A stretch of DNA of 64,000 nt from Streptomyces sp. 1222.5 (GTDB taxonomy: Bacteria > Actinomycetota > Actinomycetes > Streptomycetales > Streptomycetaceae): positions 8,430,001 to 8,494,000 of the forward strand of contig NZ_FNSZ01000001.1 in the NCBI RefSeq assembly GCF_900105245.1, given 5' to 3'. The notes under the pieces are model-generated. The model had not been told where the DNA came from. It made no database searches and saw only the letters and a program-made list of their open reading frames with translations. The translations under genes and the position numbers were made by a program. This document shows, one piece after another, positions 24,780-33,417 of this stretch. Numbering within the stretch: the stretch's first letter is position 1; each line of letters opens with the position of its first letter.

Positions 24780-25481
24780 TCAGTGGCCCTGCGTCGTTGT
24801 GCGGCCCGGCAGGAGTTCGGGCTGCGAGGTGTGCAGCCGGGTGAGCAGCGGCAGGGCTTCGACGGCGGTGCGGGCCTGGGCTGCGGGGAGGTGGGCGATG
24901 CCTGCGGGCAGGCGCATGCCGCGGCGGGGATGGCGAGGACGCGCATGCCGGCGGCTGCTGCCGAGCGGATGCCGGCGGGGGAGTCCTCGACGGCCAGACA
25001 GGCCGAGGGTGGCAGCCCGATCCGGGCGGCGGCGCACAGGTAGGGGTCGGGCGCGGGTTTGGCCCGCCGACATCCTCCCCGCAGATCACCGCACTTATAC
25101 GGGTGGTCAGTCGCAGTGTGTCGAGAACGGTGAGAACGAAGCGGCGGGGGCTGGCCGTGGCGACGGCCACGGGCCCGTGCCGTTCGGCCGCGGCGACCAG
25201 GTCGAGTGCTCCGGGCAGGGGGCGAACGGGGCCTGCCGCGTGTTCGTCGAGGATGATGTCGGTGCAGGCGTCGATGACCTCGGCGGTGGTCGCCGGCCGT
25301 CGCACACCACTGCGACATAGGAGGCCCAGTCGCCGTTGCCGTGCAGCGCGGCGGTGTCCTCGGGGCGCCACCGGTATCCGTGGCGGGCGCTGAACGCGGC
25401 GCACGCCCGTGGCCATGCGCCGGCGGTGTCGATGAGGGTGTCGTCCAGGTCGAAGACCGTCGCCGTGTGCCTCCCGGTCAC
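24780..25481 (-). pseudogene. HAD-family phosphatase, frameshifted, coupled to ribB
   Basis: GTG at 25481 overlaps the ribB stop (GTGA). The start VTGRHTATVFDLDDTLIDTA carries the HAD motif I DxDxT. After about 67 residues the frame is lost; other frames give TTAEVIDACTDIILDEHAAG, HGPVAVATASPRRFVLTVLD (motif II), KPAPDPYLCAAARIGLPPSA (motif III Lys) and CLAVEDSPAGIRSAAAAGMR (motif IV), ending TTTQGH at 24780. At least three frameshifts. A working version could have removed phosphate from a riboflavin intermediate, a step done by HAD enzymes in other bacteria; this is inferred from the ribB coupling. Confidence 0.75.
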
Positions 25482-26137
25482 AGCGCCGTGCCGGAACGGT
25501 GCAGCTTCTGGGTTAGCTGCTCGATCGTGACGACGCGGAGGCCGTGCTCCACGGCGAAGTCCCGCAACCGGTCGTCGCGGGCGAGCGAGCCGTCGTCCTC
25601 GCACACCTCGCTGATCACACCGACGGGTGCGAGGCCGGCCAGGCGCAACAGGTCGACGGTCGCCTCGGTGTGTCCACGCCTCTCGGCGATCCCTCCCGCT
25701 CGGGCCCGCAGCGGGAACATGTGCCCGGGACGGTTCAGCTGGTCGGGTCCCGTGGTGGGGTCGGCCAGCACGCGGGCGGTCAGTGCCCGGTCCGCGGCGG
25801 AGATGCCCGAGCCGGTACCGACCGCGTCCACGGAGACGGTGTAGGCGGGTACGTCGGCCGCAGCGGTTCCGGGGGCCGCGGGCACCATCAACGGCAGACG
25901 CAGCCGGTCGGCGAGCTCCCCGGCCATCGGCACGCAGATCAGCCCGCTGCCGTACCGCACGAAGAAGCCCATGAGCCCGGCGGTCGCGAACTGTGCCGCC
26001 ATGACGAGGTCGCCTTCGTCCTCCCGGTCCGCGTCGTCGACCACGATCACGGGCCGGCCTGCCCGCAACTCCTTGACGGCAACAGCCACCGCTTCGAGGC
26101 CCTCGTCCGGCCTCGATACCGAAACTGACGTCACCAC
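25478..26137 (-). CDS. ribB: 3,4-dihydroxy-2-butanone 4-phosphate synthase
   Basis: A 219-residue protein; start taken as GTG 26137, six bases after GAAGGG. It converts ribulose 5-phosphate to 3,4-dihydroxy-2-butanone 4-phosphate plus formate, giving the four-carbon unit of riboflavin. VIVVDDADREDEGDLVMAAQ is the acidic loop signature, followed by GLICVPMAGELADRLRLP, GHMFPLRARAGGIAERRGHT and the late EVCEDDGSLARDDRLRDFA. It lacks the GTP cyclohydrolase II half present in fused RibBA proteins. The HAD phosphatase gene follows with a 4-bp overlap. No FMN riboswitch was recognised upstream, which is notable for a rib gene. Confidence 0.9.
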   Translation of the reverse strand: MVTSVSVSRPDEGLEAVAVAVKELRAGRPVIVVDDADREDEGDLVMAAQFATAGLMGFFVRYGSGLICVPMAGELADRLRLPLMVPAAPGTAAADVPAYTVSVDAVGTGSGISAADRALTARVLADPTTGPDQLNRPGHMFPLRARAGGIAERRGHTEATVDLLRLAGLAPVGVISEVCEDDGSLARDDRLRDFAVEHGLRVVTIEQLTQKLHRSGTAL

Positions 26138-26445
26138 AACCAGCCCTTCGTCGGTCCGCGTCTTCCTGCGCCCTGCATCGGTGCGCTGACCAGCGGACTT
26201 GAGGGCCCCGCACCCGGCGCTCGGATCACGGGGGTCGGAGAGCCCGCCCCACCACGCGACCGGCGCACCTCCTGTCGAGGAGGGAGCCACCGGAGCGCAG
26301 GGAGCCGGTTCCGTGCGGGAGGGCCGGGCGGGTTCAGCTCCCGGCCGGGGTGAGCAGAGGGTGCTGCGTGGGCCGCCCCTCGACGTCGGGTAACTCGCCG
26401 TCGAGGCGTCGCAGCGGCATCGGCCGGCCGCGCCTCAACGGCCTC
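26138..26445. other. Intergenic stretch upstream of ribB
   Basis: About 300 bases between the MarR gene end and ribB, both on the minus strand. I looked for the conserved FMN-riboswitch core and did not see it. A short hairpin-like pair (ACCTCCTGTCGAGGAGG near 26267) is present. No gene is supportable. Confidence 0.4.
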
Positions 26446-26937
26446 TCACTGCTTGCCGTCGCGCAATGCCTCGTCGATCCGACCCAATGCGTGCGTCAGG
26501 TGGGCGTAGTCATCGGATGACAGCGGCTTGACGAAGTACTCCTCCACCACGCGAGCGTGGACGGCCGACGCGCGCAGGAACGCCGTCCGTCCCTCGGTGG
26601 TCGGTTGCACCAGCGCGAGCCTCCGGTCTTCGGGAGACGCGACGCGGTGCACCAGACCGGCGTTCTCCATCCGGTCGATCAGACGGGTGGTGCCGCTGCT
26701 GGTGAGTGTGAGGTCGTCGGCCAGCTGTCGCTGGGAGACCTCCTCGCCGGGGCGACGGCACAGCCGGATGAGCACCTCCAGCATGGTGTGGCTGATCCCG
26801 CACTCCCGCCGCAGGGCGCCGTCGATGCGCTGTTCCAGGCGGGTGGCCGACTTGATCAGCAGGCCGAAGTCCCGCACGAGCCTGCTGTCGGCGGCACGGG
26901 CGGCGGGGTCGTCGTCGTGCTGTGGCATGGCGTTCAT
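26446..26937 (-). CDS. MarR-family transcriptional regulator
   Basis: A 163-residue winged-helix protein. VRDFGLLIKSATRLEQRIDG is the dimer helix, SHTMLEVLIRLCRRPGEEVS and LADDLTLTSSGTTRLIDRME form the recognition helices, and VASPEDRRLALVQPTTEGRT is the beta wing with the DxRxxxxxLT-type signature. It faces the PLP decarboxylase gene with 117 bases between, and palindromes lie in that gap, so it probably represses the divergent gene and itself. Ligand unknown. Confidence 0.9.
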   Translation of the reverse strand: MNAMPQHDDDPAARAADSRLVRDFGLLIKSATRLEQRIDGALRRECGISHTMLEVLIRLCRRPGEEVSQRQLADDLTLTSSGTTRLIDRMENAGLVHRVASPEDRRLALVQPTTEGRTAFLRASAVHARVVEEYFVKPLSSDDYAHLTHALGRIDEALRDGKQ

Positions 26938-27054
26938 CGCGCACGAGTTTAGTGCCGTATCACCTATTGCTGTCTCAATCTCTGAGCAGTCAATTGCTGA
27001 CTAGTCAACGAATGGCTACCGTGGGAGCACGTCGGCGAGGGAGAAGGAGAATCC
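26938..27054. promoter_or_regulatory. Divergent promoter region with MarR-type palindromes
   Basis: AT-rich for this genome. AGTCA-ATTGC-TGACT (26988-27002) is an inverted repeat overlapping GACTAGTC (26999-27006), and ATTGCTG occurs twice (26965 and 26993 areas). These are typical in size and place for MarR-family operators. Confidence 0.55.
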
Positions 27055-28419
27055 GTGGAATTGCCGCACTGGCTGGCCCGGGCCGCGCACGCGATAGAGG
27101 ACTGGGCCGGAACCTTCGGCCCCTACCAGCCCCACCCGGCCCTCCAGGTGGACGACGACCGCTTCGCGCCGGTCTTCGAGGAGTTCGCCGGGCGACTGAA
27201 GGACAACTACCCCTTCTTCCACCCCCGTTACGCGGGCCAGATGCTCAAGCCGCCCCACCCCGCGGCCGTCGTGGGCTACCTCACCGCGATGCTGATCAAC
27301 CCCAACAACCACGCTCTGGACGGGGGCCCCGCCACCGCCGCCATGGAGCGCGAGGCCGTCCGGCAACTGGCGGCCATGTTCGGCTACGACGCCCACCTGG
27401 GCCATCTCACCACCAGCGGCACCATCGCCAACCTGGAAGCCCTCTTCGTCGCCCGCGAGCTGCATCCCGACCAGGGCATCGCCTACAGCACCGAGGCCCA
27501 CTACACCCACGGCCGGATGTGTCGCGTCCTCGGCGTGGACGGCCATCCCGTCCCCACCGACGACCTGGGGCGCATGGATGTCGGAGCCCTGGAGGAGCTG
27601 CTCGGCACGGGCCGGGTCGGCACGGTGGTGCTCACCGCGGGAACGACCGGCCTGGGCGCCATCGATCCGGTCCACGAGGCCCTCGTCCTGCGCGAGCGCT
27701 ACGGCGTCCGCGTCCATGTCGACGCCGCCTACGGCGGATTCTTCACCCTGCTGGCCGGAGCGGACGGCCCCGAGGGGCTGCCGGCCGCCCCGTGGCGGGC
27801 CGTCGCCCAGGCCGACTCCATCGTGGTGGACCCGCACAAGCACGGTCTGCAGCCCTACGGCTGTGGCGCCGTGCTCTTCCGCGACCCCGCGGTAGGCCGG
27901 TTCTACCTCCACGACTCGCCCTACACCTACTTCACCTCCGACGAACTGCACCTGGGCGAGATCAGCCTCGAATGCTCCCGGGCCGGCGCGGCCGCCGCCG
28001 CGCTGTGGCTCACCTTCCAGCTGCTGCCGCCCACCCGGGACGGACTGGGGCAGGTGCTGGCGGCCGGCCGGCGTGCCGCCCTGCGCTGGGCCGAACTGAT
28101 CGAGCAGTCGGACGACTTGGAGCTCTACCAGGCCCCGCAGCTCGACATCGTGAGCTATTTCCCGAAGACCGCCCACGGCGCGCTCTCGGAGATCGACGCC
28201 GTCAGCAACCGCATCCTGCTGGAAGGGATGAACGACAGTCAGGACCCGGTCTTCCTCAGCACACTCCGCGTCGGCGCCGACCGGTTCGCCGCCCTGCACC
28301 CGAAGGTCACCAGGGACGCCGACGGAGCGCGCATTCTGCGCAGTGTGCTGATGAAGCCGGAATCGGAGACCTACGTGGAGCACCTGCATCGGCGCCTGGA
28401 GCGACTCGCCCGCGCCTGA
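27055..28419 (+). CDS. PLP-dependent group II amino-acid decarboxylase-like enzyme
   Basis: A 454-residue protein from GTG 27055 (GAAGGAGA upstream). It belongs to the fold-type I decarboxylase family that removes CO2 from amino acids such as aspartate, glutamate or aromatic residues. FGYDAHLGHLTTSGTIANLE binds the cofactor phosphate, VHVDAAYGGFFTLLAG carries the Asp that pairs with the pyridine N, and SIVVDPHKHGLQPYGCGAVL carries the Schiff-base Lys. STEAHYTHGRMCRVLG holds the ring-stacking His. Length is usual. Its divergent MarR regulator suggests substrate-inducible expression. The exact substrate cannot be read from sequence. Confidence 0.85.
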   Translation: MELPHWLARAAHAIEDWAGTFGPYQPHPALQVDDDRFAPVFEEFAGRLKDNYPFFHPRYAGQMLKPPHPAAVVGYLTAMLINPNNHALDGGPATAAMEREAVRQLAAMFGYDAHLGHLTTSGTIANLEALFVARELHPDQGIAYSTEAHYTHGRMCRVLGVDGHPVPTDDLGRMDVGALEELLGTGRVGTVVLTAGTTGLGAIDPVHEALVLRERYGVRVHVDAAYGGFFTLLAGADGPEGLPAAPWRAVAQADSIVVDPHKHGLQPYGCGAVLFRDPAVGRFYLHDSPYTYFTSDELHLGEISLECSRAGAAAAALWLTFQLLPPTRDGLGQVLAAGRRAALRWAELIEQSDDLELYQAPQLDIVSYFPKTAHGALSEIDAVSNRILLEGMNDSQDPVFLSTLRVGADRFAALHPKVTRDADGARILRSVLMKPESETYVEHLHRRLERLARA

Positions 28420-28448
28420 CCGGCTGCTGACGCCGTCCGGCCGTAGCG

Positions 28449-28510
28449 ACTTCCCGCCTGACGGGCACCCGGGACGAATCTCCGGCCGCTGCTGCCGCCC
28501 GGCGGGAAGT
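28449..28510. terminator. Long-loop inverted repeat between convergent genes
   Basis: ACTTCCCGCC (28449-28458) and GGCGGGAAGT (28501-28510) pair perfectly over 10 bp across a 42-base loop, between the decarboxylase and P450 genes that end towards each other. A bidirectional terminator is likely. Confidence 0.45.
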
Positions 28511-28529
28511 AGCTCTGGTCAGGCGGCTG

Positions 28530-29735
28530 CTACCAGGTGACGGGCAGTTCGATCGGGAAGCGCCGGATCGTCTTGGTGTCCCAGCGCACCTCCTCGGGCT
28601 GCACGGCGAGCCGCAGCGTGGGGAACCGGTCCATGAGCTGCCCGATGGCCACTTCCAGCTCCGCCATCGCCAGTGGCACGGCGACGCACCGGTGTCCGCC
28701 CCAGCCGAAGGTCATGTGCGGGGTCGAGGACCGGTCCGGATCGATGAAGTCCGGGTCCGGGAAGCGCCGCGGGTCGCGGTTCGCGGTCAGGTACGACACA
28801 TGCACGAAGTCGCCCTTGCGGATGCGGACCCCGTCCATCACCACGTCCTCCGTGGCCACCCGGGGAATGCCGACCCCCTTGCGGAACGGGATGACCCGCA
28901 ACAGCTCGTTGATGACGTCGGTCAGGGCCTCCGGCCGGCCGTCGATGTGCTTCATCAGCTCGGGACGGGTCAGCAGGAGGTAGACGATGTTGCTGATCTG
29001 GCAGGTGACCGTGTCCTGGCCGCTGAGGGTCAGCGTCAGTGCCATGACGGCCAGTTCGTCGTCGTCGAACACGTCGTCGCCGTCCACGGCTGAGGCGAGC
29101 ACGCTGATGAGGTCGTCCCCGGGCGACTCCCTCCGCTGCTGGACCAGCGTGCCGAAGTACGCGCGCAAGGCTGCCTTCGCGGATGCGGCCTTCTCGCGGC
29201 TGTCCGGGCCGGTCGCGAGGAGCTGCTGCAGGTTCTGCTGCATGTGGGGCCAGTCGCCCTGCGGGATCCCGAGGAGTTCGAAAATGGTCTGCTGGGGCAT
29301 GGGGTCGGACAGGTGGCGCACCAGGTCCACCGGAGGCTGCTGAGCGGCCATCTCGTCGAGCAGGGCATCCGTGAGGCGGGTGATCTTGTCCCGCATGCCG
29401 TCGACCTGCCGCTGGGTGAACGCCTGCGACGCCAGGCGCCGCAGGCGGCTGCTGAGCGGCGGGTCCATCACGTTGATCGATTCGGGAGAGACGATGGGTT
29501 CCGGGGTCAGCCGCGGGTAGTCGAACTCCATAATGCCGGCCCTGCTGAACCGCTGGTCCGTGGTCACCTGCTGCACCCCCTCGAACCCGGTGACCAGCCA
29601 GGCGTCGGCGTCACCGTAGGGCAGCCGGATGCGGGTGAGGGAATTCCGGTCCATGAGCGCGGCCAGACAGGGATCGAATTCAAGGCCCTCGCTGAAGTCG
29701 AACGGACATGCGATTGTCTCGTCGTCTGGGGTCAT
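28530..29735 (-). CDS. Cytochrome P450
   Basis: A 401-residue soluble bacterial P450 from ATG 29735, with GGAGA upstream. Such enzymes insert oxygen from O2 into substrates using electrons from ferredoxin; no ferredoxin gene is adjacent. ALTLTLSGQDTVTCQISNIV is the I helix with the oxygen-activating (A/G)GxDT-like SGQDT, ELLRVIPFRKGVGIPR contains the ExxR of the K helix, and HMTFGWGGHRCVAVPLAMAE is the heme loop with the Cys ligand. The loop has Val-Ala where Gly-Ala or Gly-Q is more usual. Substrate unknown. Confidence 0.92.
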   Translation of the reverse strand: MTPDDETIACPFDFSEGLEFDPCLAALMDRNSLTRIRLPYGDADAWLVTGFEGVQQVTTDQRFSRAGIMEFDYPRLTPEPIVSPESINVMDPPLSSRLRRLASQAFTQRQVDGMRDKITRLTDALLDEMAAQQPPVDLVRHLSDPMPQQTIFELLGIPQGDWPHMQQNLQQLLATGPDSREKAASAKAALRAYFGTLVQQRRESPGDDLISVLASAVDGDDVFDDDELAVMALTLTLSGQDTVTCQISNIVYLLLTRPELMKHIDGRPEALTDVINELLRVIPFRKGVGIPRVATEDVVMDGVRIRKGDFVHVSYLTANRDPRRFPDPDFIDPDRSSTPHMTFGWGGHRCVAVPLAMAELEVAIGQLMDRFPTLRLAVQPEEVRWDTKTIRRFPIELPVTW

Positions 29736-29843
29736 CCTGTTCTCCTCTCTTCGCCGGATTTGCTGTGTCTTGAATATGCCAATTTGTGATCGTGGGCCAC
29801 CGCATGCACCCGGGTGCGCCTCCGTACGATCAGGCGAGTTGGC

Positions 29844-30170
29844 TCAACGTGCCGGGGAGCCGCCGCGCGGGTCCAGATAGACCTCGTCGACGTAGCACCA
29901 GGCCCACGCCTCGCCCGGCGCCGCGGAACGCACGAGGGGGTGCCCGCTGGATTCGTGGTGGGCGGTGGCATGGGCGCCCGGCGAGCTGTCGCTGCATCCC
30001 ACGTGGCCACAGGTCAGGCAGAGCAGAAGACGCCCCCCGTCCCGCCCTCGGGCGGCGCACTCCAGGCACGAGTCGCTCTGTGCCACGGGCTCCGCGGACA
30101 GCGCCGTGGCATGAGCGCAACCGGGGCCATCTGGACGGCCGCCGTCCGGCCGTACGACCCATCCGGTCAT
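29844..30170 (-). CDS. UBP-type zinc finger protein
   Basis: A 108-residue protein; ATG 30170 chosen for the GAGG at 5 bases. CLECAARGRDGGRLLLCLTC then GHVGCSDSSPGAHATAHHES and HPLVRSAAPGEAWAWCYVDE give the Cys/His pattern of the ubiquitin-binding-type zinc finger (ZnF-UBP), found in many actinobacterial stand-alone proteins. These lack eukaryotic ubiquitin partners, so the bound ligand is unknown. Nearly all zinc ligands are present, so the fold should form. Confidence 0.8.
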   Translation of the reverse strand: MTGWVVRPDGGRPDGPGCAHATALSAEPVAQSDSCLECAARGRDGGRLLLCLTCGHVGCSDSSPGAHATAHHESSGHPLVRSAAPGEAWAWCYVDEVYLDPRGGSPAR

Positions 30171-30351
30171 GGTGCCTCGCTGTCGGATTGCCCGCCGAAT
30201 CGCCCTCTCTACTTCGCGCACGGACACCGACCCGGATGCGGCGGAGCCGGTGCACCGATTGAGGTGAGCCGACGCGGGGCACGCGCATCGCAGAACGGCG
30301 GACGCCTTGTCGCTCGCGAGGCGGCGGGCGGCAGGGGAAAGGTGAGTCAGG

Positions 30352-30942
30352 ATGGCCGACGGATCAACGACGGTGTCGAGTTCGCGGATCGCTCCACCGG
30401 ATCGCGGTGGCGTGCGCAAGCCACCGCTGCGCCCCGGCCACTACGACCCCGCCGACTACACCGCATATGTGGTGCGCAGCGCCGGGGAGGCCGGGGTGTC
30501 GTCCGTGCTGGTGATGACGGTGCTTCACATCGAGGCGTACAAGCCGCACCATCCGCTGCTGGAGCGGCTGTGGCAGTGGTGGAAGCCCGGGGCGTCCTTC
30601 GGGGTGGCCAATATGCACCGGGCGACGTTCGAGCGGGTTCGGCGGACCCACGGCCTGTCGGAGCGGTGGCAGGACCTGCGCGACGATCCCGCCTTCGCGA
30701 TCCGTGCGGCGGCCCTGCACCTGAAGGACCTCGACCGGAGCCTGCCGCGGCGGCACCTGCGCCGCTACAGCCGTGACGAGCTTCTGGCGCTGGGCTACAA
30801 CACGGGCGAACGCAACATGCGGACCTTTGCCAGGGGAGTTCCGCCGGGCCCCATGGCGCGGTCGTACCTGCGCCGTTTCCGTGCGTATCGTCCCCGGGCC
30901 GCGCAGGTCCTGGCGGACCACGGCGGGCAGCCGCCGTCGTAG
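30352..30942 (+). CDS. Lytic-transglycosylase-like protein
   Basis: A 196-residue protein from ATG 30352. VRSAGEAGVSSVLVMTVLHI is followed by EAYKPHHP, a Glu at the place of the catalytic acid of SLT domains, then KPGASFGVANMHRATFERVR, matching the GxSxGxxQ-type block (Asn for Gln), and LGYNTGERNMRTFARGVPPG matches the late YN.G segment. No signal peptide is visible, which is unusual for an enzyme that cuts peptidoglycan; it may be exported otherwise or start differently. A basic Arg-rich end follows. Confidence 0.65.
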   Translation: MADGSTTVSSSRIAPPDRGGVRKPPLRPGHYDPADYTAYVVRSAGEAGVSSVLVMTVLHIEAYKPHHPLLERLWQWWKPGASFGVANMHRATFERVRRTHGLSERWQDLRDDPAFAIRAAALHLKDLDRSLPRRHLRRYSRDELLALGYNTGERNMRTFARGVPPGPMARSYLRRFRAYRPRAAQVLADHGGQPPS

Positions 30943-30965
30943 CCCCTGAGGCGACCGCCGACGAG

Positions 30966-32069
30966 TCACTTGGCGTCGGTGGCGTTCTGAGCGCCCTGCG
31001 TCTCGTCGTCCCCCTTCATGGGGAGCCGGAACGGCCGGCCGTCGCGGTGTGCCCAGATGTCGCGGAGGACGACCTGGATCATGCCGGCGACGGGGATCGC
31101 GAGCAGCGCGCCGAGGATTCCGGCGACCTCTACGGCGATCAGGATGGCCAGCAGCACGGTGAGGGGGTTGAGCTTCACCGTGCGGGAGAGGATGACCGGC
31201 TGCAGAAGGTGGTTCTCGACCTGCTGGTAGACGACGAAGAAGACGATCGCGCCGATCCCGGCCGGGAGGGAGTGGACGAGTGCCGCCACCGAGGCGACCA
31301 CGGCTCCGAGCGTGGCACCGACCAGCGGGATGAGGTCGGCCAGGGCGACGAACAGAGCCAGCAGGCCCGCGAACGGTACACCGGCCACCAGGAGCACGAC
31401 GTAGGTCAGCACTCCGCAGATCACGCTGATCAGCAGATTGCCGGTCAGGTAGCCGGTGACGGTACGGGCACAGGCGGCTCCCACGCGGCGGATGCGCGCG
31501 GCCCGCGGTTCGTCCACCAGGGTCAGGGCGGCATGGACGGCCTTGGGGCCTTCCAGCACCATCAGGTAGGCCAGGACGAAGATCGTGACGGCTCCGGCGA
31601 GGGTGGTCGCGGCGCCGCGGACGAACGCCAGGGCCGGGGTGCCCAGGCCGGTGGCGAAGCCGCGGATCTGCTGCTGGTGCTGCTGGACGTACCGCAGAGC
31701 GTGGGTGCGCTCCAGGAGGTCGCCGACGGGCCCGCGGCCGGCCCGTGCGTCCTCGATCATCTGGGGCAGCCGGCCGGCGAGCCGGCTTCCCTCCTGGGCC
31801 AGCGGGGTGACGAACAGGGCGACCAGCGCGGCGACCGCCACGACCGCGACCAGGAAGACCAGCAAGGTGGCCACCGAGCGGTGGCAGCGTGCCACCCGTC
31901 GTTCCAGCGCGTCGACCGCCGGGGAGAGGGCGACGGCGAAGAACAGGGCGATCACCGCCCAGACCAGGACCCGGCGGGTCTCGATCACCAGTTGCAGCAC
32001 GATGTAGGCGGCGATCACCAGACCGATGGTGACGAGAATGGTCCGGACCGGAACAGGACACGGCTGCAT
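30966..32069 (-). CDS. AI-2E family membrane transporter
   Basis: A 367-residue polytopic protein; ATG 32069 is used although the frame is open further up. It starts VRTILVTIGLVIAAYIVLQL, has about eight spans, and holds LADLIPLVGATLGAVVASVA and QQVENHLLQPVILSRTVKLN, the signature of the AI-2E/TqsA/PerM superfamily. Members export signalling molecules, Na+ or small metabolites; actual cargo is unknown in actinobacteria. It ends next to the lytic-transglycosylase-like gene and is divergent from the 11-mer repeat protein gene. Confidence 0.9.
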   Translation of the reverse strand: MQPCPVPVRTILVTIGLVIAAYIVLQLVIETRRVLVWAVIALFFAVALSPAVDALERRVARCHRSVATLLVFLVAVVAVAALVALFVTPLAQEGSRLAGRLPQMIEDARAGRGPVGDLLERTHALRYVQQHQQQIRGFATGLGTPALAFVRGAATTLAGAVTIFVLAYLMVLEGPKAVHAALTLVDEPRAARIRRVGAACARTVTGYLTGNLLISVICGVLTYVVLLVAGVPFAGLLALFVALADLIPLVGATLGAVVASVAALVHSLPAGIGAIVFFVVYQQVENHLLQPVILSRTVKLNPLTVLLAILIAVEVAGILGALLAIPVAGMIQVVLRDIWAHRDGRPFRLPMKGDDETQGAQNATDAK

Positions 32070-32292
32070 GGGCCCTGGGTGCCCCGCATCGACTGAGGAA
32101 AACGACCGGCCGTTCGCCCGACGCCCGCGCCGCCGGGCGACGAGCACCACGGCATCGGTCACCGACACTCGCGAAGATCCACCCGCCGGGAGCGCCGTGC
32201 CCGCCCTCGCCCACCGTCGGCGGCACCGACCGCGCACCGCGTGCCGTATCGGACCAGGATGGACACGACGGACGGGTACCTGTGGAGGCACG

Positions 32293-33417
32293 GTGAGGCA
32301 AGGCGACGAGGAGGAAGCCCTCGTGGAGGGTGGCGAGCGCGACGGCGAGGCCGATGCCGAGTACACCGACCCCGAGCCGTGGGACGAGGAGTCCGCGTCG
32401 TACGACGAGGCGGGTGCGCTCACCGAGGCGCCCAGCACTTCCGGCGAGACGGTTGCCGGGCGTGCGGTGGCCGACGGGGGCCCTGACGTCTATCTCGACG
32501 TACCCGTGCTGAAGGTCGACGAGATCGACCTGGACGTCGAGGACCTGCGTGCGCGCGTCTCGCTGCAGGCCGAGGTGCTGGACCTGCTGAAGCTGAACGT
32601 GGGCGCCGACGTCACGCTGGGACGGGTGCACCTCGGCATTTCCGGCGTGGAGGCACAGGCGCAGCTCAAGGTACGGCTGGACAATGTCGCGATGATCATC
32701 GACCGGGTGCTGACCACGCTCGATCGCAACCCGGAGCTCCTGCACGAGTTGGCACGGGGCGTGGGGTCTGCCGTGCGGGACGTCGGCGGAGGCGCCCGTC
32801 ATGCCGTCGGAGAGCTCGGTGCGGGTACCGGACGCGCCGTCCACGACGTCGGCCGGGCCGCCGGGTCCGCAGTCCAGGACGTGGGCCGCGGCGTCGGCGC
32901 GGTGGCCGAGGATGTCGGCGAAGGTGCCGGCGCGGCCGTCCAGGAGGTGGGCCGCGGTGTCGGCTCCGCGACCGAGGACCTCGGGGAAGGCGCCGGCGCC
33001 GCTGTCCAGGACGTCGGCAGGGGTGCCCGGCGCGCGGTCGAGGACGTCGGCGGGGAGGCCGGACCGGCTGTCGTCAAAGCCGGCCGGAAGGTCGGATACG
33101 CGACCGGGAGTGTGGCCGAGAAACCTGCGGAGGCGGCCGGAACGACCGGCGGGGCGGCGGAGGGCGACCCGACCGGCGACACGGTGCGAAAAGGCGCCAG
33201 GACCGCTGCCGGCACCACCTCCAAGGCGGCAGGCACCAAGCGTCCGGCCCGGTCGGAAGGACGGGGTGCGGCGCGCAAGCCCGCGGACGGGGACCGGGAC
33301 GCACCCGCGCGGAGTCCGAGCGGCACGCGCACCCGCCGCGTACGGGACGAGGACGGGAAGCTGCCACCACGGCCCGGCCGCCGCCGTACGTCCGACGGGC
33401 GCGAAGAGCCGCCCTGA
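32293..33417 (+). CDS. Protein with 11-residue amphipathic repeats
   Basis: A 374-residue protein from GTG 32293, with GGAGG four bases upstream. Region 1 (1-75) is acidic. Region 2 (about 75-150) is a conserved-looking domain: VYLDVPVLKVDEIDLDVEDL, VSLQAEVLDLLKLNVGADVT and VEAQAQLKVRLDNVAMIIDR. Region 3 (160-280) is eleven tandem 11-residue units of the type AVQDVGRGVGA. Region 4 is a basic, Ala/Lys/Arg-rich tail. Eleven-residue repeats of this type form long amphipathic helices on lipid surfaces in apolipoproteins, synucleins and LEA proteins. Surface-active or stress-protective function is inferred; the family is unnamed to me. GGGTAC lies upstream (32274-32279). Confidence 0.8.
   Translation: MRQGDEEEALVEGGERDGEADAEYTDPEPWDEESASYDEAGALTEAPSTSGETVAGRAVADGGPDVYLDVPVLKVDEIDLDVEDLRARVSLQAEVLDLLKLNVGADVTLGRVHLGISGVEAQAQLKVRLDNVAMIIDRVLTTLDRNPELLHELARGVGSAVRDVGGGARHAVGELGAGTGRAVHDVGRAAGSAVQDVGRGVGAVAEDVGEGAGAAVQEVGRGVGSATEDLGEGAGAAVQDVGRGARRAVEDVGGEAGPAVVKAGRKVGYATGSVAEKPAEAAGTTGGAAEGDPTGDTVRKGARTAAGTTSKAAGTKRPARSEGRGAARKPADGDRDAPARSPSGTRTRRVRDEDGKLPPRPGRRRTSDGREEPP
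32770..33132 (+). repeat. Eleven 33-bp coding repeats
   Basis: Eleven consecutive 33-bp units, each coding for an 11-residue motif with consensus A-V-x-D/E-V/L-G-x-G-x-x-x (for example AVHDVGRAAGS, AVQDVGRGVGA, VAEDVGEGAGA, AVQEVGRGVGS). The copies differ at many third positions, so the array is old rather than freshly amplified. The last two units are degenerate. Confidence 0.85.

Noticed and set aside
26138..26445. Possible FMN riboswitch before ribB
   Set aside because: The conserved core blocks of the FMN aptamer could not be found in the 300 bases upstream on the minus strand.
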